From Streptosporangium becharense (GTDB lineage Bacteria > Actinomycetota > Actinomycetes > Streptosporangiales > Streptosporangiaceae), in the NCBI RefSeq assembly GCF_014204985.1, contig NZ_JACHMP010000001.1, forward strand, positions 1,612,001-1,676,000: DNA of 64,000 bases, given 5' to 3'. The translations under genes and the position numbers were made by a program. Below, piece by piece: positions 28,140-37,607 of this stretch (position 1 is its first letter; each line of letters starts with the position of its first letter). The notes beneath the pieces are model-generated. The model saw only the letters and a list, made by a program, of their open reading frames with translations. It was not told the DNA's origin and did not search any database.

Positions 28140-29066
28140 CTACCGGAGCCGGGGGTCGAAGGCGTCGCGGAGGGCGTCGCCGAGGAGCACGAAGCTGAGC
28201 ACCGTCACGGTCAGGAAGACCGAGGGGAACAGCAGCAGGTGCGGGGCCGAGGTGAAGTACTGCTGGGCGGTGTTGAGCTGCACCCCCCAGGAGATCGCCG
28301 GGGTCTGCAGCCCGACGCCGAGGAAGGTGAGCGCCGACTCCGAGGCGATGACGAGGCCCACGTTGAGGCCGGCCAGGACCGCGACCGGGCCGAAGGAGTT
28401 GGGCAGCACGTGGCGGAGCAGGATCCGCGGGGCGCTCGCGCCGATGCCGCGCGCCGCGGCGACGTACTCGGTGCTCGCCGCGGCGAGCACCGAGCCCCGC
28501 ATGACGCGGGCCAGGACCGGCCAGCCGAACAGGACCAGCACCCCGGCGACCGCGACCTCGTTGTGCACGCTGAGCGTCTGCAGGATGACGATCATCCCGA
28601 CGAGTGAGGGGAAGCCGAAGAACACGTCCATGACGCGGCTGACGAGGGCGTCCACCCAGCCGCGGAAGTAGCCCGCCAGCAGGCCCAGGACCACGGCGAT
28701 CGCCAGCATCCCGGCCGTGGCCAGGAGCGCGATGAGCACCGAGGAGCGCGCGCCGTACACGACGTTGCTGTACAGGTCGCAGCCCTGGATGTCGAAGCCG
28801 AACGGGTGGCCGGGGGTGGGCGGGAGCCCGCTGTCGGCCAGGTCGCACCGGCGCGGGTCGCCGTGGCCGAACCAGCCGGCGAACGCCGGCGGGAAGGCGG
28901 CCATCGCGCAGACCAGCAGCACGAAGACGGCCGGGACGAGGAACGAGGGCCGCCGCCGCAGCCGGCGCCAGGGGCCGGAGCCGGGGCCCGGCCGCTTCAC
29001 CGGGGACCCGGCCAGGGGCTCGGCCGGGGGCTCAGTCGAGGCGGATGCGGGGGTCGAGGATGCCAT
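28140..29066 (-). CDS. Peptide ABC transporter permease, OppC/DppC-type (second system)
   Basis: A 308-residue permease with a Pro/Ser-rich N-terminal tail, about six transmembrane helices, the EAA loop 'EYVAAARGIGASAPRILLRH' and the C-terminal signature 'ALTFLGVGLQTPAISWGV' followed by 'DALRDAFDPRLR'. The first 35 bp as drawn overlap the OppB gene; a later start inside the poorly conserved tail is possible. Two cysteines in the first periplasmic loop ('RRCDLADS', 'DIQGCDLYS') may form a disulfide. Confidence 0.88.
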   Translation of the reverse strand: MASSTPASASTEPPAEPLAGSPVKRPGPGSGPWRRLRRRPSFLVPAVFVLLVCAMAAFPPAFAGWFGHGDPRRCDLADSGLPPTPGHPFGFDIQGCDLYSNVVYGARSSVLIALLATAGMLAIAVVLGLLAGYFRGWVDALVSRVMDVFFGFPSLVGMIVILQTLSVHNEVAVAGVLVLFGWPVLARVMRGSVLAAASTEYVAAARGIGASAPRILLRHVLPNSFGPVAVLAGLNVGLVIASESALTFLGVGLQTPAISWGVQLNTAQQYFTSAPHLLLFPSVFLTVTVLSFVLLGDALRDAFDPRLR

Positions 29067-29961
29067 AGAGCAGGTCCACCATCAGGTTCACCAGCAGGAA
29101 GACGATGACGAGGAGGGTCCCGACACCGACGACGACGGGGCCGTCGTGCTGCGGGACGGCGACGAAGATCTGGTAGCCCAGGCCGGGCAGGTTGAAGATC
29201 CCCTCGATCAGGACGGTGCCGCTGAGCAGGTAGCCGAGGCTCACCCCGAGCAGCGACACCACCGGGACCAGCGAGTTGCGCACCACGTGCCACAGGACCA
29301 CGGTCCGGCGGGGCAGGCCCTTGGCGATCGCGGTGTCGACGTGGTCGGCGCCCAGGTTGTCCAGCACGCTCGTGCGGGTCAGCCGGGCCACCTGCGGCAG
29401 CCCGTACAGGGCGAGGACCAGGCCGGGCAGCACGTAGGCGAGCGGCCAGCCCGCCTCCGTGCCCGACACCGGGAGCCAGCCGAGGTTGACGCCCAGCACG
29501 ATCTGCGCGACGTAGGCGACCACGAAGAACGGCACGCCCATCAGGAAGGTGGTCCCGGCCAGGACCAGCATGTCCGCCGCCCGGCCGCGGCGGACGCCGG
29601 CCAGGGTGCCCAGCGGCACCCCGATCACCGCGGTGAACAGCCACGCGGTCAGGCCGAGCTGAAGGGTGACCGGCCAGCTCGCCGCGATGATCTCCGAGAC
29701 CGGACGCCCGCTGAAGCTGACGCCCAGGTCGCCGCCGAGCAGCCCTCGCAGGTAGAGGCCGTAGCGGATCAGGAGCGGCTCGTCCAGGTGGTACCGCTCG
29801 CGCATCGCCTGCGCGAGCGAGGGCGAGACCACCTGGTTCGGGCCGGCCAGGGCCTGGACCGGGTCCCCGGGCAGGGCATAGACCGCGACGTAGATGATGA
29901 AGGTGGTCCCGAAGAGGACCGGAACCGCCATGAGCAGCCGGCGGACGATGTACCCACCCAC
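29032..29961 (-). CDS. Peptide ABC transporter permease, OppB/DppB-type (second system)
   Basis: A 309-residue permease beginning 'MGGYIVRRLLMAVPVLFGTT', standard for OppB, with 'MRERYHLDEPLLIRYGLYL', EAA loop 'HVDTAIAKGLPRRTVVLWHV' and end 'DLLYGILDPRIRLD'. It begins 14 bp after the binding-protein gene. Gene content A-B-C-D-F is the canonical order, unlike the first transporter in this window. Confidence 0.9.
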   Translation of the reverse strand: MGGYIVRRLLMAVPVLFGTTFIIYVAVYALPGDPVQALAGPNQVVSPSLAQAMRERYHLDEPLLIRYGLYLRGLLGGDLGVSFSGRPVSEIIAASWPVTLQLGLTAWLFTAVIGVPLGTLAGVRRGRAADMLVLAGTTFLMGVPFFVVAYVAQIVLGVNLGWLPVSGTEAGWPLAYVLPGLVLALYGLPQVARLTRTSVLDNLGADHVDTAIAKGLPRRTVVLWHVVRNSLVPVVSLLGVSLGYLLSGTVLIEGIFNLPGLGYQIFVAVPQHDGPVVVGVGTLLVIVFLLVNLMVDLLYGILDPRIRLD

Positions 29962-29974
29962 GGGACGACCTCCC

Positions 29975-31597
29975 TCAGCCGACCGTGACCGCGGAGAGGG
30001 CGACCCCGCCGAGGAACTCGGGCTTCACCCCGCCGACCTCCGCCGAGTGCGGCAGGCCGCCGACCGGCCAGAAGAGCGGCGCGAGTGGCAGGCCGCCGAG
30101 GGCGTGCCCGGTGGCCCGGCGGGTCAGCCCGACGGCCTCGTCGGGCCCGGCGCCCGCCGCCTCGGCCATCAGGGAGGCGAACTCCTCGTCGGCGTACCCG
30201 GTGACGTTGGCGGCCGAGCCCTTGGTGAAGAGCTGGTCGGCCAGCGCGTACAGGTGCGGGTACCCCGCGCCCATGTAGAGCAGCACCGGGCCGTCGATCT
30301 TCTTGGCCGTCATGTTGGGGTAGAGCTGGTCGACGGGCTGGGCCTGCGTCGTGACGGCCTCGATGCCGAGGTTGGCACGGAGCTGGTTGCCGATGGCCTC
30401 CAGGATCACGGTGTTCAGCGGGTCCTGGTAGGTCCACAGCTTCAGCGGGCCCTTCCAGCCCCCCGCCTCGGCGAGCAGCGTCCTGGCCTTCGCCGGGTCG
30501 TACGTGCACGCGGAGCACTCGTCCGCGCCCCCGCCGGGGACGGTCGTCCCGGCCAGGCCGGTGGCGGGCCGGCCGAAGCCCCGCAGCAGCGACTTCACGA
30601 TCGCCTGCCGGTCCACGGCGTGCGAGAACGCCTGGCGGACCCGGACGTCGGAGAAGCGCTCGTCCCAGAGCGGGAAGCCGAGATACATCAGCGCGGGGAA
30701 CGGCGCCTGGACGAGGCGGTCCTTGAACTGGGTGGACGCGCTGGTGAGGTTGTTGCCGCTGACCAGGGTGACGTCGATGTTGCCCGCCTGCAGGTCGCGG
30801 TAGGCGGCGCCCTCGTCCTGGTAGGACTTCACCTCGATCCGCTCGGCGTTGCCGGGCGTGCCCGCGTACCCGGCGAACCTCTTCAGGCTCACCTTCGTCG
30901 CGCCGGTGACGATCCCCTCGCCCTCCATCTGGTACGGACCGTTCCCGATGGGCTTGCGGTCGAAGGCGTCGGCGCCGGTGAGCGCGGCCTTGGGGACCGG
31001 TGCGAAGGCCGACTGGGCCAGCACGTACGGCAGCAGTGCCAGCGGCTTGTCGAGGGTGACCTTCAGGGTGTCGGTGCCGGTGACCTCGACCCCGGAGAGG
31101 GTCTCGGCCTTGGGTTTCCCCTCGGCGGGGTTCAGGTCCACGTACCCCTTGAAGTTCGCGAACATGTAGTTGTTGGTGTAGGCGTTGGGGCCGTAGGCCG
31201 TGGCGTTCCACGAGTCGGCGAAGGACTGGGCGGTGACAGGCTCACCGTTGTGGAACGTCCACCCCTTCTTGATCTTGATGGTCCAGACCTTGTTGTCCTC
31301 GGACTCGATCGACTCGGCCACCGCGTTGACGGCCTTGCCGGTCGCCGTGTCGACCTTCGTCAGCGGGGTGTAGATGGCGTAGTCGACGTTCGAGCCGACC
31401 GCCTTGCCCGGCAGGAAGTGCGACAGGAAGTAGGTGGTCACGCCCACCGAGTAGGTCTTCTCGCCGGCCGGCGCGGCACCGCCGCCCGCCCCGCCGGAGG
31501 CGCCGGAGCAGGCCGCGAGGGTGACGGCCAGGGCTCCGGCGGCGGCCGCGGCCGCCGCCCGGCGGATCCCTCGGGCTCGTGGTGATCGGTCAGACAT
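29975..31597 (-). CDS. Peptide ABC transporter substrate-binding lipoprotein (second system)
   Basis: A 540-residue SBP family 5 protein. Its N-terminus is a lipoprotein signal with a twin-arginine-like basic start (RSPRARGIRR), an alanine-rich hydrophobic core and the lipobox VTLAAC. Later features are 'VWTIKIKKGWTFHNGEPVTA' and 'RVRQAFSHAVDRQAIVKSLL', both typical. The frame extends upstream, but ATG 31597 has a GGAGGTG site 8 bp ahead and starts the signal peptide directly. Paired cysteines 'ECSACTYD' are unusual in this family. First gene of the second transporter operon. Confidence 0.9.
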   Translation of the reverse strand: MSDRSPRARGIRRAAAAAAAGALAVTLAACSGASGGAGGGAAPAGEKTYSVGVTTYFLSHFLPGKAVGSNVDYAIYTPLTKVDTATGKAVNAVAESIESEDNKVWTIKIKKGWTFHNGEPVTAQSFADSWNATAYGPNAYTNNYMFANFKGYVDLNPAEGKPKAETLSGVEVTGTDTLKVTLDKPLALLPYVLAQSAFAPVPKAALTGADAFDRKPIGNGPYQMEGEGIVTGATKVSLKRFAGYAGTPGNAERIEVKSYQDEGAAYRDLQAGNIDVTLVSGNNLTSASTQFKDRLVQAPFPALMYLGFPLWDERFSDVRVRQAFSHAVDRQAIVKSLLRGFGRPATGLAGTTVPGGGADECSACTYDPAKARTLLAEAGGWKGPLKLWTYQDPLNTVILEAIGNQLRANLGIEAVTTQAQPVDQLYPNMTAKKIDGPVLLYMGAGYPHLYALADQLFTKGSAANVTGYADEEFASLMAEAAGAGPDEAVGLTRRATGHALGGLPLAPLFWPVGGLPHSAEVGGVKPEFLGGVALSAVTVG

Positions 31598-31936
31598 CTG
31601 CTGGCACCTCCATTGGTGCGTGCGGGGAAGGTCCAGATGCGGCAGCTGCCGGGTGACGTGGGGGGGTGTTCCTACGCTCCACCGGGTGAGGGGGCGATCG
31701 CCTGGGGTCGAGCGTGCCACAGCGGAGCCGGGCGGTTCATTGTCGGAGAGGTTCAACCGCGCGGTGTCCCTTTGTCTCCCGCAACAGTGGGCCACCGTCC
31801 GGTGACTCCCGCGTTTCCGCCGGGTTACCGCAGATCCCTCCGGCTCTGCCGGGTGGCGGCGGACGCGCGGGCCCGGGACGAGGGTCCGGGACCGGCGGGC
31901 ACAGGGTCAGATGGAGCGGGTGACCGCCGGTCCCGG
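31598..31936. other. Intergenic spacer upstream of the second transporter operon
   Basis: About 340 bp without a convincing gene on either strand. It should hold the transporter promoter (minus strand) and the end of the amidohydrolase transcript. The only clear structure is a 16-bp sequence, gggtcagatggagcgg, at 31904-31919, which duplicates the last codons and stop of the amidohydrolase gene (31937-31952) at 33-bp spacing. Confidence 0.5.
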
Positions 31937-31939
31937 GGG

Positions 31940-33397
31940 TCAGATGGAGCGGCGGTGGGTCCAGCGTCCGCCGAGCAGGGTGCCGAGGACGGGCATCCGG
32001 CGCAGATCCTCCCCCTCCAGGGCGGCCGGGTCGGACTCGGTGATCATCAGGTCGGCGGGGTCGCCCGGCCGTATCCCGGTCCGCCCCCTGCTCGCCGCGG
32101 CCAGCGCCACCGCAAGCGGGAGCGCCTGCTCCGGGTGCCACGGCGGCCGGTCGTCGTCGGTCCTGGTCACGGCGGAGGCGATGCCGTCCCAGGGGTCCAG
32201 CGGCGCCACCGGGGCGTCCGAGCCCAGCTCCAGGGTGGCCCCGGCGGCGAGCAGGTCGGCGTAGGCGAAGGCCCGGCCGGTCCGGCTGTGCCAGTGCAGG
32301 TCGGCCACCTCCCGGTCGTCGGGGGCGTGGGCGGGCTGCACCCCGGCGACGAGGCCGGGGCGGGCGAACCGGGGGAAGTCCTCGGCGCGGACGAGCTGGG
32401 CGTGCTCGATCCTTCCCGGACAGCCGACCCGTTCGAAGGCGTCCAGCGCGATGCCCGCCGCCAGGTCGCCGATGGCGTGCACCGCCGAGGCGATCCCGTT
32501 CCGGGCGGCCAGGGACATGACCCCGTGCAGCTCGTCCGGCCCGGTCTCCAACAGCCCGCGCGTGTCGGTGCCGGGGTAGGGGTCCTCGCAGTAGGCGGTC
32601 CTGGTGTTCAGGGAACCGTCCACGAATATCTTGACCGGGCCCACCTCCAGCAGCCCGGCGGAGGAGGCCACCGGATCCCCGGTGCGCAGCCCGCGGCCGA
32701 TCGCCTCCTCCAGCCGGTCCTTCGGGATCGAACAGGTGACCCGGACGTCGATCCGGTGCTCGGCGACCCGGCGGGACCAGTCGGCGACGTTGTCGGCGAA
32801 TTCGAAGTCCAGCATGCCGACGACGCCCCGGGCCGCCGCGGCGGTGGTGGCCTCGGCCACCCAGCGGTCGAGCTCCGCCGCCGGCGGCGGGGGCAGCTCC
32901 GCCATCGTGTCGTAGCAGTCGCGCTCACGCAGCACGCCGGTCGGGTGCTCGCCCCTGCCGACGGCCGCCAGCGCCGCGGGGCTGAGCCAGACGGTGTGCA
33001 GGTCGTTGCTGACCAGGGCGATCGCCCTGCCGGGCGCCACCGCCTGCAACAGGGACTTGTGCGGGGCGTCCGGCCACAGGCCGTCGCGGAACCCGTACCC
33101 GATCGTGAGACCGGCCGGGCCCGCGTGCGGGGCGATGAGCTCGGCGGCCTCCCGCGCCGACCGCGCGGAGGTCAGGTCGATCCGGCGGCGTGCCTGTGCC
33201 CACTGCAGCGAGTGCACGTGCGCGTCCCACAAACCGGGCAGGAGCGTGCCGCCCGCGACGTCCACGCTCTCCACCGCCCCGCCGCGGGGAGGCGGATCGG
33301 CGCTCACCTCCGCGACCCGGCCGTCGACGATCAGAACATGGCGGACCGGGCCGCCGAGACCCATCCGCGCGTTGCGCAACAGCAGGTGAGAAGACAT
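31940..33397 (-). CDS. YtcJ-like amidohydrolase (amidohydrolase family 3)
   Basis: A 485-residue metal-dependent hydrolase. The N-terminal metal motif is 'GLWDAHVHSLQWA' (HxH), a further His lies in 'ASAVHAIGDLA', and the last metal Asp is in 'LELGSDAPVAPLDPW'. YtcJ-type enzymes hydrolyse amide or carbamate bonds of small molecules; the natural substrate is usually unknown. I chose ATG 33397 (MSSHLLLRNARMG); the frame opens 8 codons earlier. It lies between a peptide transporter and a PucR-type regulator, suggesting a role in scavenging an imported nitrogen compound, which is an inference from context. Confidence 0.85.
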   Translation of the reverse strand: MSSHLLLRNARMGLGGPVRHVLIVDGRVAEVSADPPPRGGAVESVDVAGGTLLPGLWDAHVHSLQWAQARRRIDLTSARSAREAAELIAPHAGPAGLTIGYGFRDGLWPDAPHKSLLQAVAPGRAIALVSNDLHTVWLSPAALAAVGRGEHPTGVLRERDCYDTMAELPPPPAAELDRWVAEATTAAAARGVVGMLDFEFADNVADWSRRVAEHRIDVRVTCSIPKDRLEEAIGRGLRTGDPVASSAGLLEVGPVKIFVDGSLNTRTAYCEDPYPGTDTRGLLETGPDELHGVMSLAARNGIASAVHAIGDLAAGIALDAFERVGCPGRIEHAQLVRAEDFPRFARPGLVAGVQPAHAPDDREVADLHWHSRTGRAFAYADLLAAGATLELGSDAPVAPLDPWDGIASAVTRTDDDRPPWHPEQALPLAVALAAASRGRTGIRPGDPADLMITESDPAALEGEDLRRMPVLGTLLGGRWTHRRSI

Positions 33398-33511
33398 GGG
33401 GCTGACGCTAGGCGGGCACACCGCGACCGCTCATCGTCGAGGGCGGACGTTTCCCCCGGGTGTCGTTGTGCCCCGCCACAGCGTCCCGCCGCCGTCCCCG
33501 CACGGCGGGCG

Positions 33512-35146
33512 TCAGATCTCCTCGCGCATGTGCAGCAGGCGGAGCTGAAGCCAGATCACGAGCCGCTCCGCCGGGTCGGCCAGGTCCACGTCGAACAGCT
33601 CCTGGAGCCTGCGGATGCGGTAGCGGAGCGTGTTCTCGTGCACCGACAGCTCCGCTGCGGCCCTGGCGGCCTCGCCGAAGGCGTCCAGGTACGACAGCAG
33701 TGTGGCCGCGTGCGTGGTGGAGTGCGCCGCGTCGTGCTCCAGCATCCGCCGTACCGGTGCCAGCATCTGCGTGGCGACCCCGCCCCGCTCGGCCAGGTCC
33801 AGCAGGGCGATGCGGCTGCGCACCTGCTCGTCGGTGGCGACCCGCGCCGTCCCCGCCGCCGTCTCCGCCAGCACCCGGACGACCCGGTCCGCCAGCCCGC
33901 TGGAGACGGGGGCGTCGGCCAGCCTCTCGACCACCGGACCGATCCCGGCGTGCAGGCCGATCCCGGTGGACTTGCGGACCGAGGCCGCGACATCCGTCAC
34001 GGCCCGCACCAGATCCTTCACCGGGATGCCGGGGGCGACCGGCAGCAGCGCGTAGACCTTGCCCCAGCCCGTGGTGCAGACCGCCTCGTTGTGCCACGCC
34101 TCGCACCCCAGGCTGATCAGGTCGGCGACACTCGCCACGACCGTACCCGGCTCGGCCGCAGGCATGGCGGGCGCGAACGCGACGATCACCACCGGCGTGT
34201 CGGCCGACAGGCCGAGCCGGGCGACCGCCGCGGACCCGGAGACGGCGCCGTCGAGCAGCGCGCGCAGCGTCTCGGCGCGCTGCCAGCGCTGCGGGTCGCT
34301 GGGGTTGCGGGCGCGCAGCATGTGCAGGGCGGCGATCCGCCCGGCGTCCTCCAGCAGCTGCGCGGCGTCCGGGACGACCGGCGGGGTGCCGTCGAGCACC
34401 CAGATGAACCCGAGCAGCTGGGAACCGGCCCGTACCGCCGTCGCCAGACGCGGGGTGTGACCGGGCTCCAGGCTGGCGAACCCGACGGGGCCGTCGGCCC
34501 GGAACACGCGGCTGTACTCGCTGCGGTTGGTCGGCCGCTTGGGCGTCTTGCGTCCCAGGATGCCGAGCTTGCGGATCTCGTCGATCTCCTGGCCGGGGAT
34601 GTTGGAGTAGGCCAGCACGTTGCCCTGCGGGTCCTCGATGCAGGTGGCGCCGCCGATCGTGGAGGCGATCGCGTTGGCCAGGGCGAACAGGTCTCCCATG
34701 CCGACCGCGGAGTAGGTGGTGGTGATCTCGCCGGGGCCGGCGGTCGCCGCGGTCAGCAGCGCGTCGAGCTGGCGCCACGGGACCTGCTCCGGCGCGACGA
34801 GCAGCGCCACCCCCGCCTGCCGCGCGGCCTCGATGAGCGGGGCCAGGTCGGCGCCCCGGTCCTTGACCACCACGGCGTGGTAACCGTGCCGGCCCGCCCG
34901 CAGCAGGAGCTCCCGGGTGGCCGGGCTGGCGGCGCGGGCCCCGACGGCGAGCAGCACGCACCCGGGGCGTTCCTCCAGCGGGTCGTCGGGATCGTGGACG
35001 ACGGGTTCGCCGACGGTCAGGTGCGGGTCGCCGGGAAGGTACGCCGTGGAGACCACATCGCGTCCCAGCGTCCGGAGGACCTGACTCAGCGGGGGCCGGT
35101 AGGGCCGCACCATCGAGGCGTCGGGCAGCAGGTCAGCCGGCGACAT
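33512..35146 (-). CDS. PucR-family transcriptional regulator
   Basis: A 544-residue regulator. The N-terminal PucR domain is at about residues 10-125 ('PLSQVLRTLGRDVVSTAYLP' onward), a GAF-like/GGDEF-like middle follows, and the C-terminal helix-turn-helix reads 'AAELSVHENTLRYRIRRLQE'. PucR proteins control purine, amino-acid or polyamine catabolism genes in response to substrate. ATG 35146 has GGGAGG upstream. It is divergent from the M14 peptidase gene and upstream of the amidohydrolase on the same strand, both plausible targets. Confidence 0.88.
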   Translation of the reverse strand: MSPADLLPDASMVRPYRPPLSQVLRTLGRDVVSTAYLPGDPHLTVGEPVVHDPDDPLEERPGCVLLAVGARAASPATRELLLRAGRHGYHAVVVKDRGADLAPLIEAARQAGVALLVAPEQVPWRQLDALLTAATAGPGEITTTYSAVGMGDLFALANAIASTIGGATCIEDPQGNVLAYSNIPGQEIDEIRKLGILGRKTPKRPTNRSEYSRVFRADGPVGFASLEPGHTPRLATAVRAGSQLLGFIWVLDGTPPVVPDAAQLLEDAGRIAALHMLRARNPSDPQRWQRAETLRALLDGAVSGSAAVARLGLSADTPVVIVAFAPAMPAAEPGTVVASVADLISLGCEAWHNEAVCTTGWGKVYALLPVAPGIPVKDLVRAVTDVAASVRKSTGIGLHAGIGPVVERLADAPVSSGLADRVVRVLAETAAGTARVATDEQVRSRIALLDLAERGGVATQMLAPVRRMLEHDAAHSTTHAATLLSYLDAFGEAARAAAELSVHENTLRYRIRRLQELFDVDLADPAERLVIWLQLRLLHMREEI

Positions 35147-35292
35147 CCGCCTCCCTCTCCGTCCTTCCGGGGTCCTTGCGGGCCTTCCGGATGCGACCGC
35201 CGTTCCGGGCACGGCGCGAACCGGCACCCGTCCGGGTTCGGCACGGACCGGAAATATCAATTGAAGCAGCCCGTTTCCTCCGTGACGACCGC

Positions 35293-35323
35293 TTGACGAT
35301 TACCACAAATACCACCGTACGAC
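35293..35323 (+). promoter_or_regulatory. Candidate promoter of the M14 peptidase gene
   Basis: TTGACG (35293-35298) and TACGAC (35318-35323) are separated by 19 bp in an A+T-rich island (35245-35320) between the divergent regulator and peptidase genes. The spacing is longer than ideal, so this is tentative. Confidence 0.35.
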
Positions 35324-35375
35324 CTTGGGACCTGGCACGGTGCCGCGTCCGAACCCCGGTCGGCACACTGTGGGG

Positions 35376-36725
35376 GTGATCGATCCTGCGCTGAGCGACG
35401 AGCTCGACTCCGTTCCCCACTACGACCGTTTCGCCACCGTGGACGAGATCACGGCCGCCCTCACCCGGCTGGCCGGCGACCATCCCGGCGTCGCCTCGCT
35501 GCGCCGGGTGGGCAGCTCGGCCCTGGGCGAGCCGATCCTCTGCCTCACCGTGGGGGACGGGCCGCGGCACGCGCTGGTCGGCGCGATGCCCCACCCCAAC
35601 GAGCCCATCGGCGGCCTCACCGTGATCCACCTCGCCACCCGGCTGTGCGAGGACGCCGGGCTGCGCGCCTCCACCGGCTGCACCTGGCACATCGTGGGCT
35701 GCCTCGACCCGGACGGCACCAGGCTCAACGAGGGATGGTTCGCCGGCCCCTTCACCAAGGCCCACTACGGCAGGCACTTCTACCGGCCCGCGGGTGACGA
35801 GCAGGTCGAGTGGACCTTCCCCTTCGCCTACAAGCGCGCCTACTTCGACCGGGTGACACCCGAGACCCTGGCCCTGATGCGGCTGATCGACGACACCCGT
35901 CCGGCGTTCATGACCACCCTGCACAACGCCGAGATGGGCGGGGCGTTCTTCTACCTCAACCGCCCGGTGCCGGCCCTGCAGTCCGTGCTCAAGGCCCTGC
36001 CCGGCCGTTACGGGGTGCCGCTGCACGCCGGCGAGCCGGAGCACCCCTCGGTGCGGACGCTGGAGGAGGCCGTCTTCCTCACCCCCCGCATGGAGGACGC
36101 CTACGACTACATCGAGGCGCTCGGTGAGGACCCCGTGGCGCAGATCGCGGGCGGGGCCAGCGACTCCTACGCGGCCAGGTACGGCACGCTCTGCCTGGCC
36201 GCCGAGCTGCCCTACTGGCGCGAACCGGCGGCCGGGGACCGCTCCCCCGCGGGGATCTCCTACGCCGACCTGCTCGGGGCCCACGCGGCGGACCTGCGTG
36301 AGTCGTTCGCCGTGCTCGACGAGACCCTGTCCGCCGTCTCGGCCGACCTGGCGACCCGCTCCCCGTTCATCCGGGCGAGCAGGTTCTTCGTGCCGTTCGT
36401 CGAGGGCATGGCCGCCACGGCGCGGCACCGCGCCGAGGCCCCGGAGAGCGACCGGCCCGCCACCGTCGCCGAGCGGCGGTCCTGCCACGACACCGTGCAC
36501 AGCGTCCGGCTCCGGTTCGGCGGCATGCTGTTGCGCGCTCTGGAGGGCGAACTGGCCATCGGCAACGGCACCCCGGCCATCCGCACGCGGGCCCGCGTCC
36601 TGTCGGAGACCTACGCCGCGTGGTGCGCCGAGGCCGAGGCGGGCACACCGGACGAGACGATCCCGATCGGCCACCTGGTCGCCATCCAGTACGGCGGCAT
36701 CCTGGCCGGCGCGGCCCACGCCTGA
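35376..36725 (+). CDS. M14-family zinc carboxypeptidase-like protein
   Basis: A 449-residue cytoplasmic protein with a peptidase M14 fold. The metal site is visible as 'AMPHPNEPIGG' (HxxE) with a later His in 'MTTLHNAEMGGAFF'. No signal peptide is present, so it probably acts on imported peptides or amino-acid conjugates. GTG 35376 is preferred; an in-frame start at 35325 would add a non-conserved Pro/Arg-rich stretch. No clear ribosome binding site precedes it. It is divergent from the PucR-type gene and probably under its control. Confidence 0.82.
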   Translation: MIDPALSDELDSVPHYDRFATVDEITAALTRLAGDHPGVASLRRVGSSALGEPILCLTVGDGPRHALVGAMPHPNEPIGGLTVIHLATRLCEDAGLRASTGCTWHIVGCLDPDGTRLNEGWFAGPFTKAHYGRHFYRPAGDEQVEWTFPFAYKRAYFDRVTPETLALMRLIDDTRPAFMTTLHNAEMGGAFFYLNRPVPALQSVLKALPGRYGVPLHAGEPEHPSVRTLEEAVFLTPRMEDAYDYIEALGEDPVAQIAGGASDSYAARYGTLCLAAELPYWREPAAGDRSPAGISYADLLGAHAADLRESFAVLDETLSAVSADLATRSPFIRASRFFVPFVEGMAATARHRAEAPESDRPATVAERRSCHDTVHSVRLRFGGMLLRALEGELAIGNGTPAIRTRARVLSETYAAWCAEAEAGTPDETIPIGHLVAIQYGGILAGAAHA

Positions 36726-36839
36726 ATCTGACGGGCCGTGCTCTCACCGGCACGGCCCGCCCGCGTCCCCGGCGCGGCCCGCCTTCCTCCGTCGAACCGG
36801 TCCCCCGCGACCCGCTCCCCTCCCGGGAGCGGACCGGCC

Positions 36840-37451
36840 TCATCGCGCGGCGCGCATGGCTCCGGCGAGAGCGGGATTGCCGTACGCGCCGCCGCCGTCG
36901 AGGGCTTCGATCACCCGCTCGACGATCTCAGCGGGCTTCTCCTGGCTCAGTTTGGCCTTGCCCACGGCCCGGTCGGGCACCAGGCGGAACCCCGTCACCG
37001 CCGGGGCGATCCGGTGGGCGTACTCCTCGACCGACCCCAGCCGGAACGGCTCGGGACGCCCCGCCTCGAAGTGGTCCACGGTGTCCGAGAGCACCCGGTA
37101 GGTCTCCTCGGGGCTCAGCACCTGCGGCGTGCCGTGCAGGTGGAGGACGACGAAGTTCCACGTCGGCACGTACGGGCCCGCCCGGTAGAGGGTCGGCGAG
37201 ACATACCCCTCCGGCCCCTCGACGACGATCACCACGGGGCGCCGCCCGAGCCCGTGCTCCTCCGCGTCCTCACGGGCCAGGTGCCCCAGCACGGCGGGCC
37301 CGGGACTGGCCGGGTCGGGGATGACCGGCAGGTGCGAGACCACGGGCTTCCCGCCGTCGGACACGCTCACCAGGATCGCCCACCCGTGGGCCGCGACCAG
37401 TTCCCGCAACACCCGCGGATCGTCGATCGCGTACATCGGTTGTTCCAGCAT
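36840..37451 (-). CDS. PaiB-family FMN-binding protein
   Basis: A 203-residue protein of the PaiB family, a split-barrel flavin-binding fold named after the Bacillus regulator of sporulation and degradative enzymes. Recognisable are 'ILVSVSDGGKPVVSHLPVIP', 'GPEGYVSPTLYRAGPYVPTW' and 'NFVVLHLHGTP', then 'GFRLVPDRAVGKAKLSQEKP'. Translation could start at Met1 or at MYAIDD (residue 6), which matches the usual N-terminus. It stands alone between convergent M14 and co-directional metK. The actual role in actinobacteria is not established. Confidence 0.85.
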   Translation of the reverse strand: MLEQPMYAIDDPRVLRELVAAHGWAILVSVSDGGKPVVSHLPVIPDPASPGPAVLGHLAREDAEEHGLGRRPVVIVVEGPEGYVSPTLYRAGPYVPTWNFVVLHLHGTPQVLSPEETYRVLSDTVDHFEAGRPEPFRLGSVEEYAHRIAPAVTGFRLVPDRAVGKAKLSQEKPAEIVERVIEALDGGGAYGNPALAGAMRAAR

Positions 37452-37607
37452 GTGCCCGATGAAACAGCCACCGCGGGCCCGCTGTCAGCGTGGAGCGGGA
37501 CAAGCGTTTCCCGGCCGCCTTGACGCCCCCGACAAACCCGGCGCCGCGCCCGTGCCGTCCGGCTCCGATGCCTCCCGCGCTCCGCCCGGTGCGGCCCCGT
37601 GACAGGA

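Noticed and set aside
26101..28848. A 915-residue fusion reading through two ATPase genes
   Set aside because: The OppF-type gene starts at GTG 27087, overlapping the OppD stop; the upstream part is the OppD gene in the wrong frame.
31613..35296. 1227-codon plus-strand open frame
   Set aside because: It lies opposite the amidohydrolase and PucR genes, has the His/Gly/Arg-rich composition of a high-GC shadow frame, and no recognisable domain.
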